Assembly: GCA_001896885.1 (NCBI GenBank)
Contig: MKRJ01000030.1
Location: 1-64,000, forward strand
DNA: 64,000 nt
DNA from: Rhizobiales bacterium 65-79
Lineage (GTDB): Bacteria > Pseudomonadota > Alphaproteobacteria > Rhizobiales > Rhizobiaceae
Direction of reading: 5' to 3'
In this document: piece after piece, positions 17,972-27,630 of the stretch
How positions within the stretch are numbered: the stretch's first letter is position 1
How the letters are laid out: every line of letters starts with the position of its first letter
The notes under the pieces: generated by a model
The model's database searches: none
The model's input: only the letters and a program-made list of their open reading frames with translations
Told to the model about the DNA's origin: nothing
Translations under genes and position numbers: made by a program

Positions 17972-18947
17972 CTTCCGGACTGCCGCCCATCCATTCCGCG
18001 CCGGGCGGCGGCGCTCTTTCCATGATCTCGCAGACGAGGCGGCTGAGTATCCGTCGCACCATGGCCGCGGCTCTTCCCAAGGGAGCATCATGGGACGCAA
18101 TCACCGCTGCCGTGAGGAAGAGCGCGGGCTCGATCGGCACTGCGAAGAGGGCGCTGTAGCCGGCCACATCCGACAAATCGCCTTTCGGCAATATGACAAG
18201 GCCCATGCCCGCCTGTACGGCGGACAGCATGCTCGAAAACACATCGGCCTCGCCCGCGACGTTCGGGATTATCTTCGCCTCGGCGAATACTCGATCGATG
18301 AGAAGCCTCGTCACGTTCGGGAGGGTAGGAAGGATGAGCGGAAGCTTGGCGAGCCGCTCAAGGGGCACGCTCGCGGCAGCGTCTGCGGGACGCCCGGGAT
18401 GGACAAGATAAAGCCGCTGCCTGAACAGCGGATGGCGCACATATCCCGGCGAAGGCAGATCCTCGAACACCACGGCGAGATCGAGCTGGCTTGCATCGAG
18501 CCGCGACTTCAGGACGATGCTGTCGGCCGTGATCAACCGCAGCTTGATCCTGGGGAATTCCGTCCTGCAGGCCTCCATCAGCGGACCAGCGAGAAACGAC
18601 GCCAGCGTGGAGGACATGCCGACGCCGACCGTGCCCTCGATGTCGCCGCGTGCGGAGCGCACCACGTCGGGCAGCCGCTCCATCTGCCTTAGGATATTGG
18701 CAGCTTCCCGATAGAGCGCCTCGCCGACAGGCGTCGGGCGCACGCCGCGGGCGGTTCTGTGCAGGAGCTCGACACCCAGCATGTCCTCAAGCTCGAGAAT
18801 CTGCCTGCTCAAGGCCGGCTGCGCGATATGGATGATTGAAGCCGCCCGGGAAAAGCTGCCCGCGTCCACCACCGTTGTAAAGTAATGCAGATGGCGGAGC
18901 TTTAGGTTCAAGGTAAAAGCCTTCGGTCGTTGCAGGCTCCATACCAT
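17949..18947 (-). CDS. LysR-family transcriptional regulator
   Basis: A 332-residue LysR-type regulator. The winged HTH is at about residues 15-75 ('LRHLHYFTTVVDAGSFSRAA', 'AQPALSRQILELEDMLG', 'LLHRTARGVRPTPVG'), and the co-inducer-binding domain covers about 100-310. The start at ATG 18947 gives about 14 residues before the usual family start 'LKLRHL'; a TTG closer to it is an alternative. The frame stays open upstream but that part is only a shadow of the AraC-type gene. It overlaps the end of the 2-hydroxycarboxylate transporter gene and may control it or the AtuA-DUF4387 gene; no target is proven by the sequence. Confidence 0.88.
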   Translation of the reverse strand: MVWSLQRPKAFTLNLKLRHLHYFTTVVDAGSFSRAASIIHIAQPALSRQILELEDMLGVELLHRTARGVRPTPVGEALYREAANILRQMERLPDVVRSARGDIEGTVGVGMSSTLASFLAGPLMEACRTEFPRIKLRLITADSIVLKSRLDASQLDLAVVFEDLPSPGYVRHPLFRQRLYLVHPGRPADAAASVPLERLAKLPLILPTLPNVTRLLIDRVFAEAKIIPNVAGEADVFSSMLSAVQAGMGLVILPKGDLSDVAGYSALFAVPIEPALFLTAAVIASHDAPLGRAAAMVRRILSRLVCEIMERAPPPGAEWMGGSPEATGPGEQ

Positions 18948-19057
18948 AGATCCTTGGCGCCGACCCGAGGAACTTGTTGGCTTGCTATGCAATGGCGACG
19001 AAGGCTCCGGCCGGCAACGGACATGAGGCCCACCTGGAGAAGCCGGCGCCATGCCGA

Positions 19058-20023
19058 CTACGCCACCCTCAGACGCTCGGCGGTCGGCGTCGTGCCGAAT
19101 TGTCCGCGGTAGCAACGCGCGAAGTGCGAACTGCTGGCGAAGCCGCAGGCGAAGGCGATCTCCGTCACCGAGAGCGCGCTCTGGCGCAGGAGATTGCGCG
19201 CGTGGCCCAGCCGCAGATGGCGGTAATGGTGGAGGAAAGAAGTCTCCAGCCGCGTCTGGAACAAACGATCGAGATGGCGCGGGCTGATGCCTGCGAACGA
19301 GGCCATCGCGACACGATCGAGAGGCGCGGAAAGCGTCGTCTCCATCTTCTCCAAAATCGCGAGCAGCACGGGATGATGGACGCCGTAGCGCTCCGCCAGC
19401 GAGGCGCGCTGCGGCGCGGACGGCATGTCGATATGGGTGTGCAGGAACCAGTCGCTGACGCGCCTCGCGAAAGCCCCGCCCATGCGCTCCGTGATCAACG
19501 CATGCATCATGTCCAGCGGCGCAACGCCGCCGCCGCAGGTCAGCCGGTCGCGGTCGAGGATGAAACGCGAGCGCTCCGGCTTCAGCGTGGGGAACGCCTC
19601 GATCAGCGCTTCCACGTGTTCCCAATGGATGGTGAATCGGCGTTCGGCGAGCAGTCCCGCCGCCGCCATCAGATAGGGCCCGCCGGCAATGCCGCCGATA
19701 CGCACGCCCTGGCGCGCCAGCCGGCGCAGGCAATTGATGACGGGCCGCACCATCCAGTCTTTCGGCTCGCCGCCCGCCGAGACGAATACGGTATGCAGCG
19801 ACCCCTTGTCCGCAGGCAGCCGCTCGCCACGGACGCTCGCGCCGGATGACGAGACGGTCTCCTCGCCGGAGATGATGTAGTTCGTCCAGCGATAAAGGGG
19901 CCGTCCGGCGAGCCTGTTGGCCGCGCGCAGCGGCTCGACGGCGGCGGCGTAGGACATCAGGGCGAAACCCGGCAGCGGGATGAAGCCGAAATGCTGGACG
20001 CCGGGCGCTGTCTCCAAAATCAT
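19058..20023 (-). CDS. GlxA/GbdR-like AraC-family regulator of sarcosine catabolism
   Basis: A 321-residue regulator with an N-terminal DJ-1/PfpI-like (GlxA) domain (about 1-190, 'QHFGFIPLPGFALMSYAAAV', 'GGIAGGPYLMAAAGLLAERR') and a C-terminal AraC double HTH (about 215-315, 'ISPRHLDRLFQTRLETS', 'VTEIAFACGFASSSHFARCY'). This architecture is that of GbdR-like activators of glycine betaine, dimethylglycine and sarcosine breakdown. It is divergent from soxBDAG across 87 bp, so control of sarcosine oxidase is the natural inference. Confidence 0.88.
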   Translation of the reverse strand: MILETAPGVQHFGFIPLPGFALMSYAAAVEPLRAANRLAGRPLYRWTNYIISGEETVSSSGASVRGERLPADKGSLHTVFVSAGGEPKDWMVRPVINCLRRLARQGVRIGGIAGGPYLMAAAGLLAERRFTIHWEHVEALIEAFPTLKPERSRFILDRDRLTCGGGVAPLDMMHALITERMGGAFARRVSDWFLHTHIDMPSAPQRASLAERYGVHHPVLLAILEKMETTLSAPLDRVAMASFAGISPRHLDRLFQTRLETSFLHHYRHLRLGHARNLLRQSALSVTEIAFACGFASSSHFARCYRGQFGTTPTAERLRVA

Positions 20024-20110
20024 GTCTCATTCATATCTGCAGCCGTCTGTTTTGGACAAGGGCGAACCGTCCCTTTCCGCATATTTCGCGACGGTCGAAG
20101 GATTTGATCC

Positions 20111-21361
20111 ATGCGCTATTCGGTTGCGTCTCTCATCGCCAACGCCTTTTCCGGCAACCGCAACTGGACGCCGGCCTGGCGCGAGCCGGAACCGAAGAGC
20201 CGCTACGACGTCGTCATCGTCGGAGGCGGCGGCCACGGCCTCGCCACCGCATACTACCTCGCCAGGGAGCACGGGATCCGCAACGTCGCCATCGTCGAGA
20301 AGGGCTGGCTCGGCTCGGGCAATATCGGCCGCAACACCACCCTCATCCGCTCCAACTACCTCCTGCCCGGCAACGAGCCCTTCTACGAGTGGTCGCTGAA
20401 GCTGTGGGAAGGGCTGGAGCAGGAATTCAATTTCAACGCCATGGTCTCCCAGCGCGGCGTGCTCAACCTCTATCATTCCGACGCCCAGCGAGACGCCTTC
20501 ACCCGGCGCGGCAACGCCATGCGCATGCACGGCGTCGATGCCGAATTGCTGGACCGCGAGGGCGTGCGCCGCATGCTGCCCTTCTTCGACTATGACAATG
20601 CGCGCTTTCCGATCATGGGTGCGCTGTTGCAGCGGCGCGGCGGCACGGTTCGCCACGACGCGGTCGCCTGGGGTTACGGCCGCGGCGCCGACGAGATGGG
20701 CGTCGACATCATCCAGCATTGCGAGGTGACCGGCATCCGCGTGGAGAACGGCCGGGCGACGGGCGTGGAGACCAGCCGAGGCTTCATCGGCTGCGACCGG
20801 CTGGCGCTCGCGGCCGCCGGCAATTCCTCCGTCGTCGCCGCGATGGCCGGGCTGCGCCTGCCCATCGAGAGCCATGTGCTGCAGGCCTTCGTCTCCGAGG
20901 GTCTGAAACCCTTCATCGACACCGTCGTGACCTTCGGCGCCGGCCATTTCTACATCTCGCAGTCGGACAAGGGCGGACTGGTCTTCGGCGGCGATCTCGA
21001 CGGCTACAATTCCTATGCCCAGCGCGGCAACCTGGCGACGGTCGAGCATGTCTTCGAGGCCGGGCTGGCGATGATCCCCGGCCTGTCGCGCGTCAAGGCG
21101 CTGCGTTCGTGGGGCGGCGTCATGGACATGTCGATGGACGGATCGCCCATCATCGACAAGACGCCGATCCCCAACCTCTATCTCAATTGCGGCTGGTGCT
21201 ATGGCGGGTTCAAGGCGACGCCGGCCTCCGGCTGGTGCTTCGCCCACCTCATCGCCCGCGACGAACCGCATCCGGTCGCGCGCGAGATGCGGCTCGACCG
21301 CTTCGCCCGCGGCTATCTCATCGACGAGAACGGCCGCGGCGCCCAGGCGAATCTCCACTAG
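20111..21361 (+). CDS. soxB: Sarcosine oxidase, beta subunit
   Basis: The 416-residue flavoprotein subunit of heterotetrameric sarcosine oxidase, which oxidises sarcosine to glycine and passes the one-carbon unit to tetrahydrofolate in the alpha subunit. The FAD-binding Rossmann motif is 'VVIVGGGGHGLATAYYLA' (about 34-51). 'RRGGTVRHDAVAWGYGRGA' contains the His (H182) that in this family carries covalent FMN. C-terminal 'LNCGWCYGGFKATPASGW' is typical of SoxB. It is first in a tight operon soxB-soxD-soxA-soxG. Confidence 0.95.
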   Translation: MRYSVASLIANAFSGNRNWTPAWREPEPKSRYDVVIVGGGGHGLATAYYLAREHGIRNVAIVEKGWLGSGNIGRNTTLIRSNYLLPGNEPFYEWSLKLWEGLEQEFNFNAMVSQRGVLNLYHSDAQRDAFTRRGNAMRMHGVDAELLDREGVRRMLPFFDYDNARFPIMGALLQRRGGTVRHDAVAWGYGRGADEMGVDIIQHCEVTGIRVENGRATGVETSRGFIGCDRLALAAAGNSSVVAAMAGLRLPIESHVLQAFVSEGLKPFIDTVVTFGAGHFYISQSDKGGLVFGGDLDGYNSYAQRGNLATVEHVFEAGLAMIPGLSRVKALRSWGGVMDMSMDGSPIIDKTPIPNLYLNCGWCYGGFKATPASGWCFAHLIARDEPHPVAREMRLDRFARGYLIDENGRGAQANLH

Positions 21362-21370
21362 GAACCGACG

Positions 21371-21658
21371 ATGGCCAGCCTCATCCCCTGCCCCCACTGC
21401 GGCATGCGCCCGAAGGAGGAGTTCACGATCCGCGGCGCCGTCCCCGACAGCCGCCCTGCCTGGGGCGCGCCGATCGACGATCCGCAATGGTTCTCCGCCG
21501 TCTATCTGCGGACGAACCCGCGTGGGCGCCTGCGCGAGCACTGGTACCATGGCGCCGGCTGCGGCCGCTGGCTGATCGTCGAGCGGGACAATCTGAGCCA
21601 CGCCGTCCATGACGTCGCCGACGCCCGGGCACGAGCGCTCGCGGGAGACCGGACATGA
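21371..21658 (+). CDS. soxD: Sarcosine oxidase, delta subunit
   Basis: The 95-residue zinc-binding subunit of heterotetrameric sarcosine oxidase. The family zinc ligands are visible as C7-x2-C10 ('CPHCG'), H57/H60 ('EHWYHGAGC') and C64 ('GCGRW'). It lies 9 bp after soxB, and its stop overlaps the soxA start (ATGA). Confidence 0.95.
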   Translation: MASLIPCPHCGMRPKEEFTIRGAVPDSRPAWGAPIDDPQWFSAVYLRTNPRGRLREHWYHGAGCGRWLIVERDNLSHAVHDVADARARALAGDRT

Positions 21659-24603
21659 GTTCCCGGCGCCTCCCGGAGGGCGGCCTGATCGACCGCTCCC
21701 GCCCGATCGACTTCACCTTCGACGGGCACAAGCTCTCCGGCTTCGCCGGCGACACGCTGGCCTCGGCCCTGCTCGCCAACGGCCGCCGCCTCGTCGGCCG
21801 CAGCTTCAAGTACCACCGTCCGCGTGGCATCCTGACGGCGGGCTCCGCCGAGCCCAATGCGCTGGTGACTGTCGGCACGGGCGGACGGCGCGAGCCGAAT
21901 GTACGCGCCACGATGGCGGAGCTTCACGAAGGCATGGTCGCCGAAAGCCAGAACCGCTGGCCTTCGCTCCGCTTCGATCTGGGCGCCGTCAACCAGCTCT
22001 TCTCGCCCTTCCTCGCCGCCGGCTTCTACTACAAGACCTTCATGTGGCCGGCGGCCCTTTGGGAGAAGCTCTACGAGCCGCTGATCCGCCGCGCGGCGGG
22101 GCTCGGCAAGGCCACCTACGAGCGCGACCCGGACCGTTTCGAAAAGCGCTGGGCGCATTGCGACCTCCTGGTGATCGGTGCCGGCCCCGCCGGGCTGACG
22201 GCGGCGCTGACCGCCGCGCGTTCCGGCGCGCGTGTCGTCCTCGTCGACGAGCAGTCGCTTCCGGGCGGCTCGCTCCTCGGCGAGCGGGAGAGCGTGGACG
22301 ACATGGCGGCCTCCGACTGGGCCCGGCAGGTCGCGGACGAACTCGACACCATGCCGAACGTGCGTGTGCTTCCGCGCACGACTGCATTCGGCTGGTACGA
22401 TTCCAATTTGTTCGGCGCGCTCGAACGTGTGCAGAAACACCGCGCCGAGATCGACGCGGCGCTTCCCGTCGAACGGCTGTGGCGCATCGCGGCAAGGCGC
22501 GCCGTTCTGGCGAGCGGGGCCGAGGAGCGGCCGCTGGTGTTCGGCGGCAACGACCGGCCCGGCATCATGATCGCCGGCGCCATGCGCACCTATCTCAACC
22601 GCTACGCCGTGGCGCCGGGCAGGAAAGTCGCGATCTTCACCAACGGCGACGCCGCTTACCGCACGGCGCGCGACCTGCAGGCGCGCGGCGTCGAGGTGGC
22701 GGCGGTGATCGACAGCCGTCCTGCTGTGTCTGGAGCGTCGGCCGCAACCCGCACCATCCACGGCGGGCTGGTGACGCGTAGCTTCGGCGGGCAGGGCCTC
22801 AAAGGCATCGAAATCCTCGGCAACGGGAAATACGAGCGGATCGGCGTCGACGCGCTGGCGATGTCGGGCGGCTACACGCCTATCATCAATCTCGCCTGCC
22901 AGCGCGGCGGCCGTCCCATATGGAATGAAGGCCTGCAGGCTTTTCTCGCGCCGGAAAACGAGGGGCTGGCGATGGCCGGGTCCGCTGCAGGCATCTACGG
23001 TCTCGCCGATTGCCTTCGCGACGGCATCGGGAAGGCCCAGGCCGCGCTCGGCGAACTCGGCATCAAGCCGGCCCGCTTCGATCCACCTAAGACGACGGAA
23101 GAGGCCGGAACCGGATTCAAGGCGCTCTGGCATGTCGGAGAATCACGCGCCAAGGCCTTCGTCGATTTCCAGAACGACGTGACCGTCTCCGATCTCGGCC
23201 TCGCCGTGCGCGAGGGCTACGGCCATATCGAGCACGCGAAGCGCTACACCACCACCGGCATGGCTACCGACCAGGGCAAGCTTTCCAACCTGAACGCGAT
23301 CGGCATCGTCGCCGAGGCACGGGGGAAGTCACCGGCGGAGATCGGCACGACGACCTTCCGCCCCTTCTATACGCCGGTTTCCTTCGGCGCGATCGTCGGC
23401 GCCAATCGCGAGAAGCATTTCCAGCCGGTGCGCAAATCGCCGCTGCACGGCTGGGCCGAAGCCAACGGCGCCGTCTTCGTCGAAGCTGGCCTCTGGTACC
23501 GCTCGGCCTGGTTCCCACGCAACGGCGAGACCCATTGGCGCCAGAGCGCGGACCGCGAGGCGGCCAATGTCCGCACCAATGTCGGCGTCTGCGACGTCTC
23601 CACCCTCGGCAAGATCGAGATCTTCGGGCCCGATGCCCCGGAATTCCTGAACCGCGTCTATTGCAACGGCTTCGCAAAGCTGCCGGTGGGCAAGGCCCGC
23701 TACGGGCTGATGCTGCGCGAGGACGGCTTCATCTACGACGACGGCACGACTAGCCGCCTCGCCGAGGATCATTATTTCATGACCACGACGACGGCGCAGG
23801 CCGCCGGCGTCATGACCCACCTGGAATTCTGCGCCCAAATCCTGTGGCCTGAACTCGACGTGCGTTTCGCCTCCGTCACCGACCAATGGGCGCAAATGGC
23901 GATCGCCGGACCGAAATCGCGCGCCGTGATCGCCGAACTGGTGGACCGCGACATCTCGAACGACGCGTTCCCCTTCCTCGCCGCAGCCGATCTCACGGTG
24001 CTCGGCACGCTGCCCGCGCGGCTCTTCGGCATCTCGTTTTCCGGCGAACTGGCCTACGAGCTTGCCGTGCCGGCGCGTTCGGGCAAGCGCGTTGCCGACG
24101 CCGTCATGGAAGCGGGCGCGAAACACGGCATCATGCCCTACGGCACCGAGGCGCTCTCCGTGCTGCGCATCGAGAAGGGCCATGTCACCCATTCCGAGAT
24201 CAACGGCACGGTGGTCCCGGACGATCTCGGCATGGGCAGGATGGCGTCGCAGGCCAAGGACTATGTCGGCCGCGCGATGCTCGGGCGGGAGGCGTTGAGG
24301 GCGGAAAACCGAATGCAGCTTGTCGGGCTGAGGCCCGCGGGCGCCGACCGCCTCATCCGGGCCGGTTCCCATCTTCTGGAGCGTCACGCGCCGCCCTCGA
24401 CCGAGAACGACCAGGGTCACATCACCTCCGCCTGCTATTCGCCCGCGCTCGGCCATCACATCGCGCTGGCGCTGCTCAGGCGCGGGCACGCCCGCCATGG
24501 CGAGGAGATCAGGGTGTGGGACGGGCTGCGCGGCGAGGAATTCCCCGTCCTCGTTTGCGAGCCCGCCTTCGTCGATCCGCGGAACGAGAAGCTCCATGCC
24601 TGA
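21655..24603 (+). CDS. soxA: Sarcosine oxidase, alpha subunit
   Basis: The 982-residue large subunit. The N-terminal region contains 'KLSGFAGDTLASALLANG' and 'GRSFKYHRPRGI', typical of the small ferredoxin-like fold at the start of SoxA. An NAD-binding domain follows ('VIGAGPAGLTAALTAA', about 172-187), then the aminomethyltransferase (GcvT-like) domain, about residues 600-970. The latter binds tetrahydrofolate and forms 5,10-methylene-THF ('NVGVCDVSTLGKIEIFGPDA', 'YGLMLREDGFIYDDGTTSRL', parts). Full length. The start overlaps the soxD stop and the end overlaps soxG. Confidence 0.95.
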   Translation: MSSRRLPEGGLIDRSRPIDFTFDGHKLSGFAGDTLASALLANGRRLVGRSFKYHRPRGILTAGSAEPNALVTVGTGGRREPNVRATMAELHEGMVAESQNRWPSLRFDLGAVNQLFSPFLAAGFYYKTFMWPAALWEKLYEPLIRRAAGLGKATYERDPDRFEKRWAHCDLLVIGAGPAGLTAALTAARSGARVVLVDEQSLPGGSLLGERESVDDMAASDWARQVADELDTMPNVRVLPRTTAFGWYDSNLFGALERVQKHRAEIDAALPVERLWRIAARRAVLASGAEERPLVFGGNDRPGIMIAGAMRTYLNRYAVAPGRKVAIFTNGDAAYRTARDLQARGVEVAAVIDSRPAVSGASAATRTIHGGLVTRSFGGQGLKGIEILGNGKYERIGVDALAMSGGYTPIINLACQRGGRPIWNEGLQAFLAPENEGLAMAGSAAGIYGLADCLRDGIGKAQAALGELGIKPARFDPPKTTEEAGTGFKALWHVGESRAKAFVDFQNDVTVSDLGLAVREGYGHIEHAKRYTTTGMATDQGKLSNLNAIGIVAEARGKSPAEIGTTTFRPFYTPVSFGAIVGANREKHFQPVRKSPLHGWAEANGAVFVEAGLWYRSAWFPRNGETHWRQSADREAANVRTNVGVCDVSTLGKIEIFGPDAPEFLNRVYCNGFAKLPVGKARYGLMLREDGFIYDDGTTSRLAEDHYFMTTTTAQAAGVMTHLEFCAQILWPELDVRFASVTDQWAQMAIAGPKSRAVIAELVDRDISNDAFPFLAAADLTVLGTLPARLFGISFSGELAYELAVPARSGKRVADAVMEAGAKHGIMPYGTEALSVLRIEKGHVTHSEINGTVVPDDLGMGRMASQAKDYVGRAMLGREALRAENRMQLVGLRPAGADRLIRAGSHLLERHAPPSTENDQGHITSACYSPALGHHIALALLRRGHARHGEEIRVWDGLRGEEFPVLVCEPAFVDPRNEKLHA

Positions 24604-25147
24604 CATGACAGTGAAGACTATCCGTCCGACATTGGAGTCCCGCGTGGCGCTCCGCCTGCCGGAAGCGCCGGCGATCCTGCATGTCCTGGCTTCGCGCGCC
24701 AAGTGCGACAGCGTTGCCGAAAAACTCGGCAGGATGGCTGCTGCCGGCCGCTTCATCCTGCGCGCCGCCGGGCCTGACAAATGGCTGGCGCTCGCGCCTG
24801 CTGCCGAAGCTCCCCGGCTCATCGCCGAATTGCGCAACGCGCTCGCCGGCTCGGCATCGCTGCTCGACCAGAGCGACGGCCGCGTGCTGGTGGAGCTGTC
24901 GGGCAGCGAGGCACGCGAGGCGCTCGCCAAGGGTACCGGGGTGGATCTCGACCCGAGCGTTTTTCCCGTCGGCCATTCCACGGTCACGGCCTTCGGTCAT
25001 CTGACCGTCCATCTGGCACGCACCGGTGCGGACACCTACGAGCTTATCGTCACGCGCAGCTATGCGGAGGCCTTGTGGGAGATGCTGATCGAGGCCGCGC
25101 GCGAATTCGGGTGCGACGCGCCAAGGCAATTTCCGGGCTCCATCTAA
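24596..25147 (+). CDS. soxG: Sarcosine oxidase, gamma subunit
   Basis: The 183-residue gamma subunit. The start at ATG 24596 overlaps the end of soxA by 8 bp, the usual coupled arrangement; the longer open frame upstream is a soxA shadow. Recognisable features are 'VLASRAKCDSVAEKLGRM'-like helical N-terminal part, 'DQSDGRVLVELSGSEAREAL' and C-terminal 'YELIVTRSYAEALWEMLIEAAREFG' (parts). It completes the SoxBDAG complex. Confidence 0.92.
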   Translation: MPDMTVKTIRPTLESRVALRLPEAPAILHVLASRAKCDSVAEKLGRMAAAGRFILRAAGPDKWLALAPAAEAPRLIAELRNALAGSASLLDQSDGRVLVELSGSEAREALAKGTGVDLDPSVFPVGHSTVTAFGHLTVHLARTGADTYELIVTRSYAEALWEMLIEAAREFGCDAPRQFPGSI

Positions 25148-25283
25148 GTCAGCTCTTGGCCGAAGCCGGCCCAATTCGGGCAGGCTCGACGAGCGCCGAT
25201 GCGCTTCGGATGCCCATGCCCGAGCAATAGCCGACCTCTCCCAAGGCGCCAGGTTTTGCATCCGCCAAGTTCTGCGTCGCGAT

Positions 25284-25297
25284 TTGTTGCAGCGCAA
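25284..25297. promoter_or_regulatory. FNR/NnrR-type box upstream of nirK
   Basis: TTGTTGCAGCGCAA fits the TTG-N8-CAA frame of Crp/Fnr-family sites. The right half CGCAA matches the NnrR-type half-site TTGCG when read on the other strand. It lies 67 bp before the nirK ATG. A box of the same form sits about 70 bp before the pseudoazurin gene, supporting shared low-oxygen or nitric-oxide control. Confidence 0.55.
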
Positions 25298-25330
25298 AGA
25301 AAGCCGGCACGCGCCGATTTAGGTTCCCCC

Positions 25331-25340
25331 CGTCGATACC
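25331..25340. promoter_or_regulatory. Half-site shared with the NsrR-like promoter palindrome
   Basis: CGTCGATACC lies 24 bp before nirK. The identical decamer forms the right part of the perfect palindrome GGTATCGTCGATACC in front of the Rrf2/NsrR-like gene at 29937-29951. The left arm is not conserved here. It may be a weak or half operator of that regulator, or chance. Confidence 0.35.
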
Positions 25341-25363
25341 GATAAATCGCAAGGAGAACCAAA

Positions 25364-26476
25364 ATGTTCACGCGTCGCCAGGCATTGTTGGGGGCAGCCG
25401 CCGCCGGCGTGCTGGGAGCCACCCTGCCGAGGATGGCTTCCGCGGCCCAGGTGGCGGAAGCCGATATCGCCGGACTGCCGCGCGAGAAGGTGGCGCTCGT
25501 GGCGCCCCCCTTCGTCCACGCGCACGAGCAGGTCGCTTCCGGCGGACCGAAGGTCGTGGAATTCACGATGCATGTCCTCGAAAAGCCGGTCGTCATCGAC
25601 GGAGACGGGACCGTGATGCAGGGCATGACCTTCAACGGCTCCATTCCGGGCCCGATGATGGTGGTCCACCAGGATGACTATCTGGAACTGACGCTCGTCA
25701 ACCCGGCAACGAACTCGATGCCACACAACATCGACTTCCATGCCTCGACGGGCGGGCTCGGCGGCGGAGCGCTGACGCTGATCAATCCCGGCGAGCAGGT
25801 GAAGCTGCGCTTCCGGGCGACGCGCGCGGGCGTCTTCGTCTATCACTGCGCGCCGGGCGGCCCGATGATCCCCTGGCACGTCGTCTCGGGTATGAGCGGC
25901 ACCGTCATGGTGCTGCCCCGCGACGGCCTGAAGGACGAGAACGGCCGGCCCCTCCGCTATGACCGCATCTACTATATCGGCGAGAACGACTTCTACGTGC
26001 CGCGCGACAAGGACGGCAATTTCAAGAAATACGAAACGCCCGGCGACAGCTATGCCGACACGGTCGAGGTCATGCGCGGCCTGATACCGACGCATGTCGT
26101 CTTCAACGGCGCCAAGGACGCCCTGACGGGCGACAATGCCATGAAGGCCAAGGTCGGCGAAACCGTCCTGATCGTGCATTCGCAGGCGAACCGCGACACC
26201 CGTCCTCATATCATCGGCGGCCATGGCGACTATGTGTGGGAGCAGGGAAAGTTCGCCAATCCGCCGGCGAAGGACCTGGAGACATGGTTCGTCCGCGGCG
26301 GCTCGGCGGGAGCGGCCCTCTACACCTTCCGCCAACCCGGCATCTACGCCTATGTGAACCACAACCTGATCGAGGCGGTGGAACTCGGGGCGACGGCGCA
26401 CTTCGTGGTCGAGGGCGGCTGGAACGACAACCTGATGAAGCAGGTCGTCGCGCCCGGTCCGATCGCCACCTACTGA
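25364..26476 (+). CDS. nirK: Copper-containing nitrite reductase
   Basis: The 370-residue periplasmic enzyme reducing nitrite to NO. The N-terminus is a Tat-type signal ('TRRQALLG', residues 3-10, cleavage near 'MASA', about 27). Type 1 copper ligands are His121, Cys162, His172 and Met177. Type 2 ligands are His126, His161 and the C-terminal His333 ('VNHNL'). Catalytic Asp124 ('HNIDFH') and His282 ('RPHIIGG') are both present. SD AAGGAGAA precedes the ATG. It is followed by nirV and nnrS in the same direction; the electron donor is probably the nearby pseudoazurin. Confidence 0.97.
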   Translation: MFTRRQALLGAAAAGVLGATLPRMASAAQVAEADIAGLPREKVALVAPPFVHAHEQVASGGPKVVEFTMHVLEKPVVIDGDGTVMQGMTFNGSIPGPMMVVHQDDYLELTLVNPATNSMPHNIDFHASTGGLGGGALTLINPGEQVKLRFRATRAGVFVYHCAPGGPMIPWHVVSGMSGTVMVLPRDGLKDENGRPLRYDRIYYIGENDFYVPRDKDGNFKKYETPGDSYADTVEVMRGLIPTHVVFNGAKDALTGDNAMKAKVGETVLIVHSQANRDTRPHIIGGHGDYVWEQGKFANPPAKDLETWFVRGGSAGAALYTFRQPGIYAYVNHNLIEAVELGATAHFVVEGGWNDNLMKQVVAPGPIATY

Positions 26477-26491
26477 AGCCTGGAAGATCGA

Positions 26492-26514
26492 GCGGCCCGG
26501 TTCCGCCGGGCCGC
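26492..26514 (+). terminator. Hairpin between nirK and nirV
   Basis: A 9-bp GC stem GCGGCCCGG/CCGGGCCGC with a 5-nt loop lies 15 bp after the nirK stop and is followed by TTCC rather than a T-run. It may be a partial terminator that lowers nirV expression relative to nirK, or an mRNA-stabilising 3' stem. Confidence 0.55.
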
Positions 26515-26533
26515 TTCCGGAAAGCTCCTCGCC

Positions 26534-27430
26534 ATGCACCCCACTCTCGTCGGAGCCGCGTTGAGCGGCGCCCTCGCCCTTGCCGTTCCGATGACCGCTC
26601 TCGGGTTTTCGGACAGGATGCACCAGCCGAAATCCGTCGTTCCGCCCGCCGAAACGATCGACATACCGGCCGGCACCCTCGACTATGCCCTGCCGGGGGA
26701 GTTCCTCGACAGCGGCCGGCCCGCGATGGCGCCCTCGAAAAGGATGGCGGTTCCGGCGTTCAGCATCATGAAGCAGCAGGTAAGCCTGGCCGACTACGAC
26801 CGCTGCGTCGCGGCCGGAGCCTGCGCTGCGCCCGATGCGCAGGAGGTGAGCGCGGACGTTCCGGTGACCGGCGTGAGCTGGCTCGACGCCGAAGCCTACG
26901 CCCGCTGGTTCTCCGGAGCCACCGGCGCATCGTGGCGGCTTCCGACGGATCGCGAGATTGCCGCGGCCGCAGCCGAGCGCTTCGCCGGCGACTCCTTTTC
27001 CGCCGGGGCCGACGATCCTTCCAATCCGGCTATCCGGTGGATCCGGCAGTACCAGCAGGAAGCGGCCGCCAAAAGGCCCGCCGATCCGCGTCCGAAGCCA
27101 CGCGGTCACTACGGACCCAATTCGAAGGGGCTCGAGGATTTCGCAGGCAATGTCTGGGAATGGACCTCCACCTGCTACGAACGCGTCACGCTCGGCGCGG
27201 GCGGCGGCCACGCCGGCACGACCCGGAACTGCGGCGTCCGCGTGATCGAGGGCCGGCACCGGGCATACATGTCCAACTTCGTGCGCGAAGGGAAGAGCGG
27301 CGGCTGCGCGGTCGGCACACCGCCGGACAATTTGGGCTTCCGCCTGGTGAAGGAGAAGATATCCTTCATCGCGGTGATCAACCAGCGGCTGCAGGACCTT
27401 CTCGGCCTGGCACGGCGCAACGACACCTGA
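26534..27430 (+). CDS. nirV: NirV, formylglycine-generating-enzyme-like protein
   Basis: A 298-residue exported protein of the SUMF1/FGE-sulfatase fold, commonly encoded right after nirK. It has an N-terminal signal peptide (residues about 1-24). The domain core includes 'VPVTGVSWLDAEAYARWFS', 'WRLPTDREIAAAA', 'GLEDFAGNVWEWTSTCY' and C-terminal 'NLGFRLV'. NirV is thought to serve maturation or function of NirK, but its exact role is unsettled. It probably shares a transcript with nirK through the intervening hairpin. Confidence 0.9.
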   Translation: MHPTLVGAALSGALALAVPMTALGFSDRMHQPKSVVPPAETIDIPAGTLDYALPGEFLDSGRPAMAPSKRMAVPAFSIMKQQVSLADYDRCVAAGACAAPDAQEVSADVPVTGVSWLDAEAYARWFSGATGASWRLPTDREIAAAAAERFAGDSFSAGADDPSNPAIRWIRQYQQEAAAKRPADPRPKPRGHYGPNSKGLEDFAGNVWEWTSTCYERVTLGAGGGHAGTTRNCGVRVIEGRHRAYMSNFVREGKSGGCAVGTPPDNLGFRLVKEKISFIAVINQRLQDLLGLARRNDT

Positions 27431-27630
27431 GAGATTGCATGACGATCCGGAAAGCCGGCTCGGCTCGCGAGCCATTCCATCGCATTCGGGGCCGGTTCCG
27501 CGATGGGCGCGGCAGGTCAGGGGAACGGACCGGAACGACGCGCACGGGTGTTTCGCCGGACCGTTCGATTCCGCGCGCGGCCGTCAAGGCGGGCGATCTC
27601 TCCAGGGACAGGCGCGGCCGGATCCGATCC

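Noticed and set aside
18948-20030. N-terminal extension of the LysR gene (frame open to 20030)
   Set aside because: The extension is a shadow of the AraC-type gene; LysR similarity begins near residue 15 of the ATG 18947 form.
26236-27630. Frame joining nirK/nirV antisense phase to nnrS (845 codons)
   Set aside because: The first 460 codons are an off-frame shadow of nirK and nirV; only the nnrS part has membrane-protein character.
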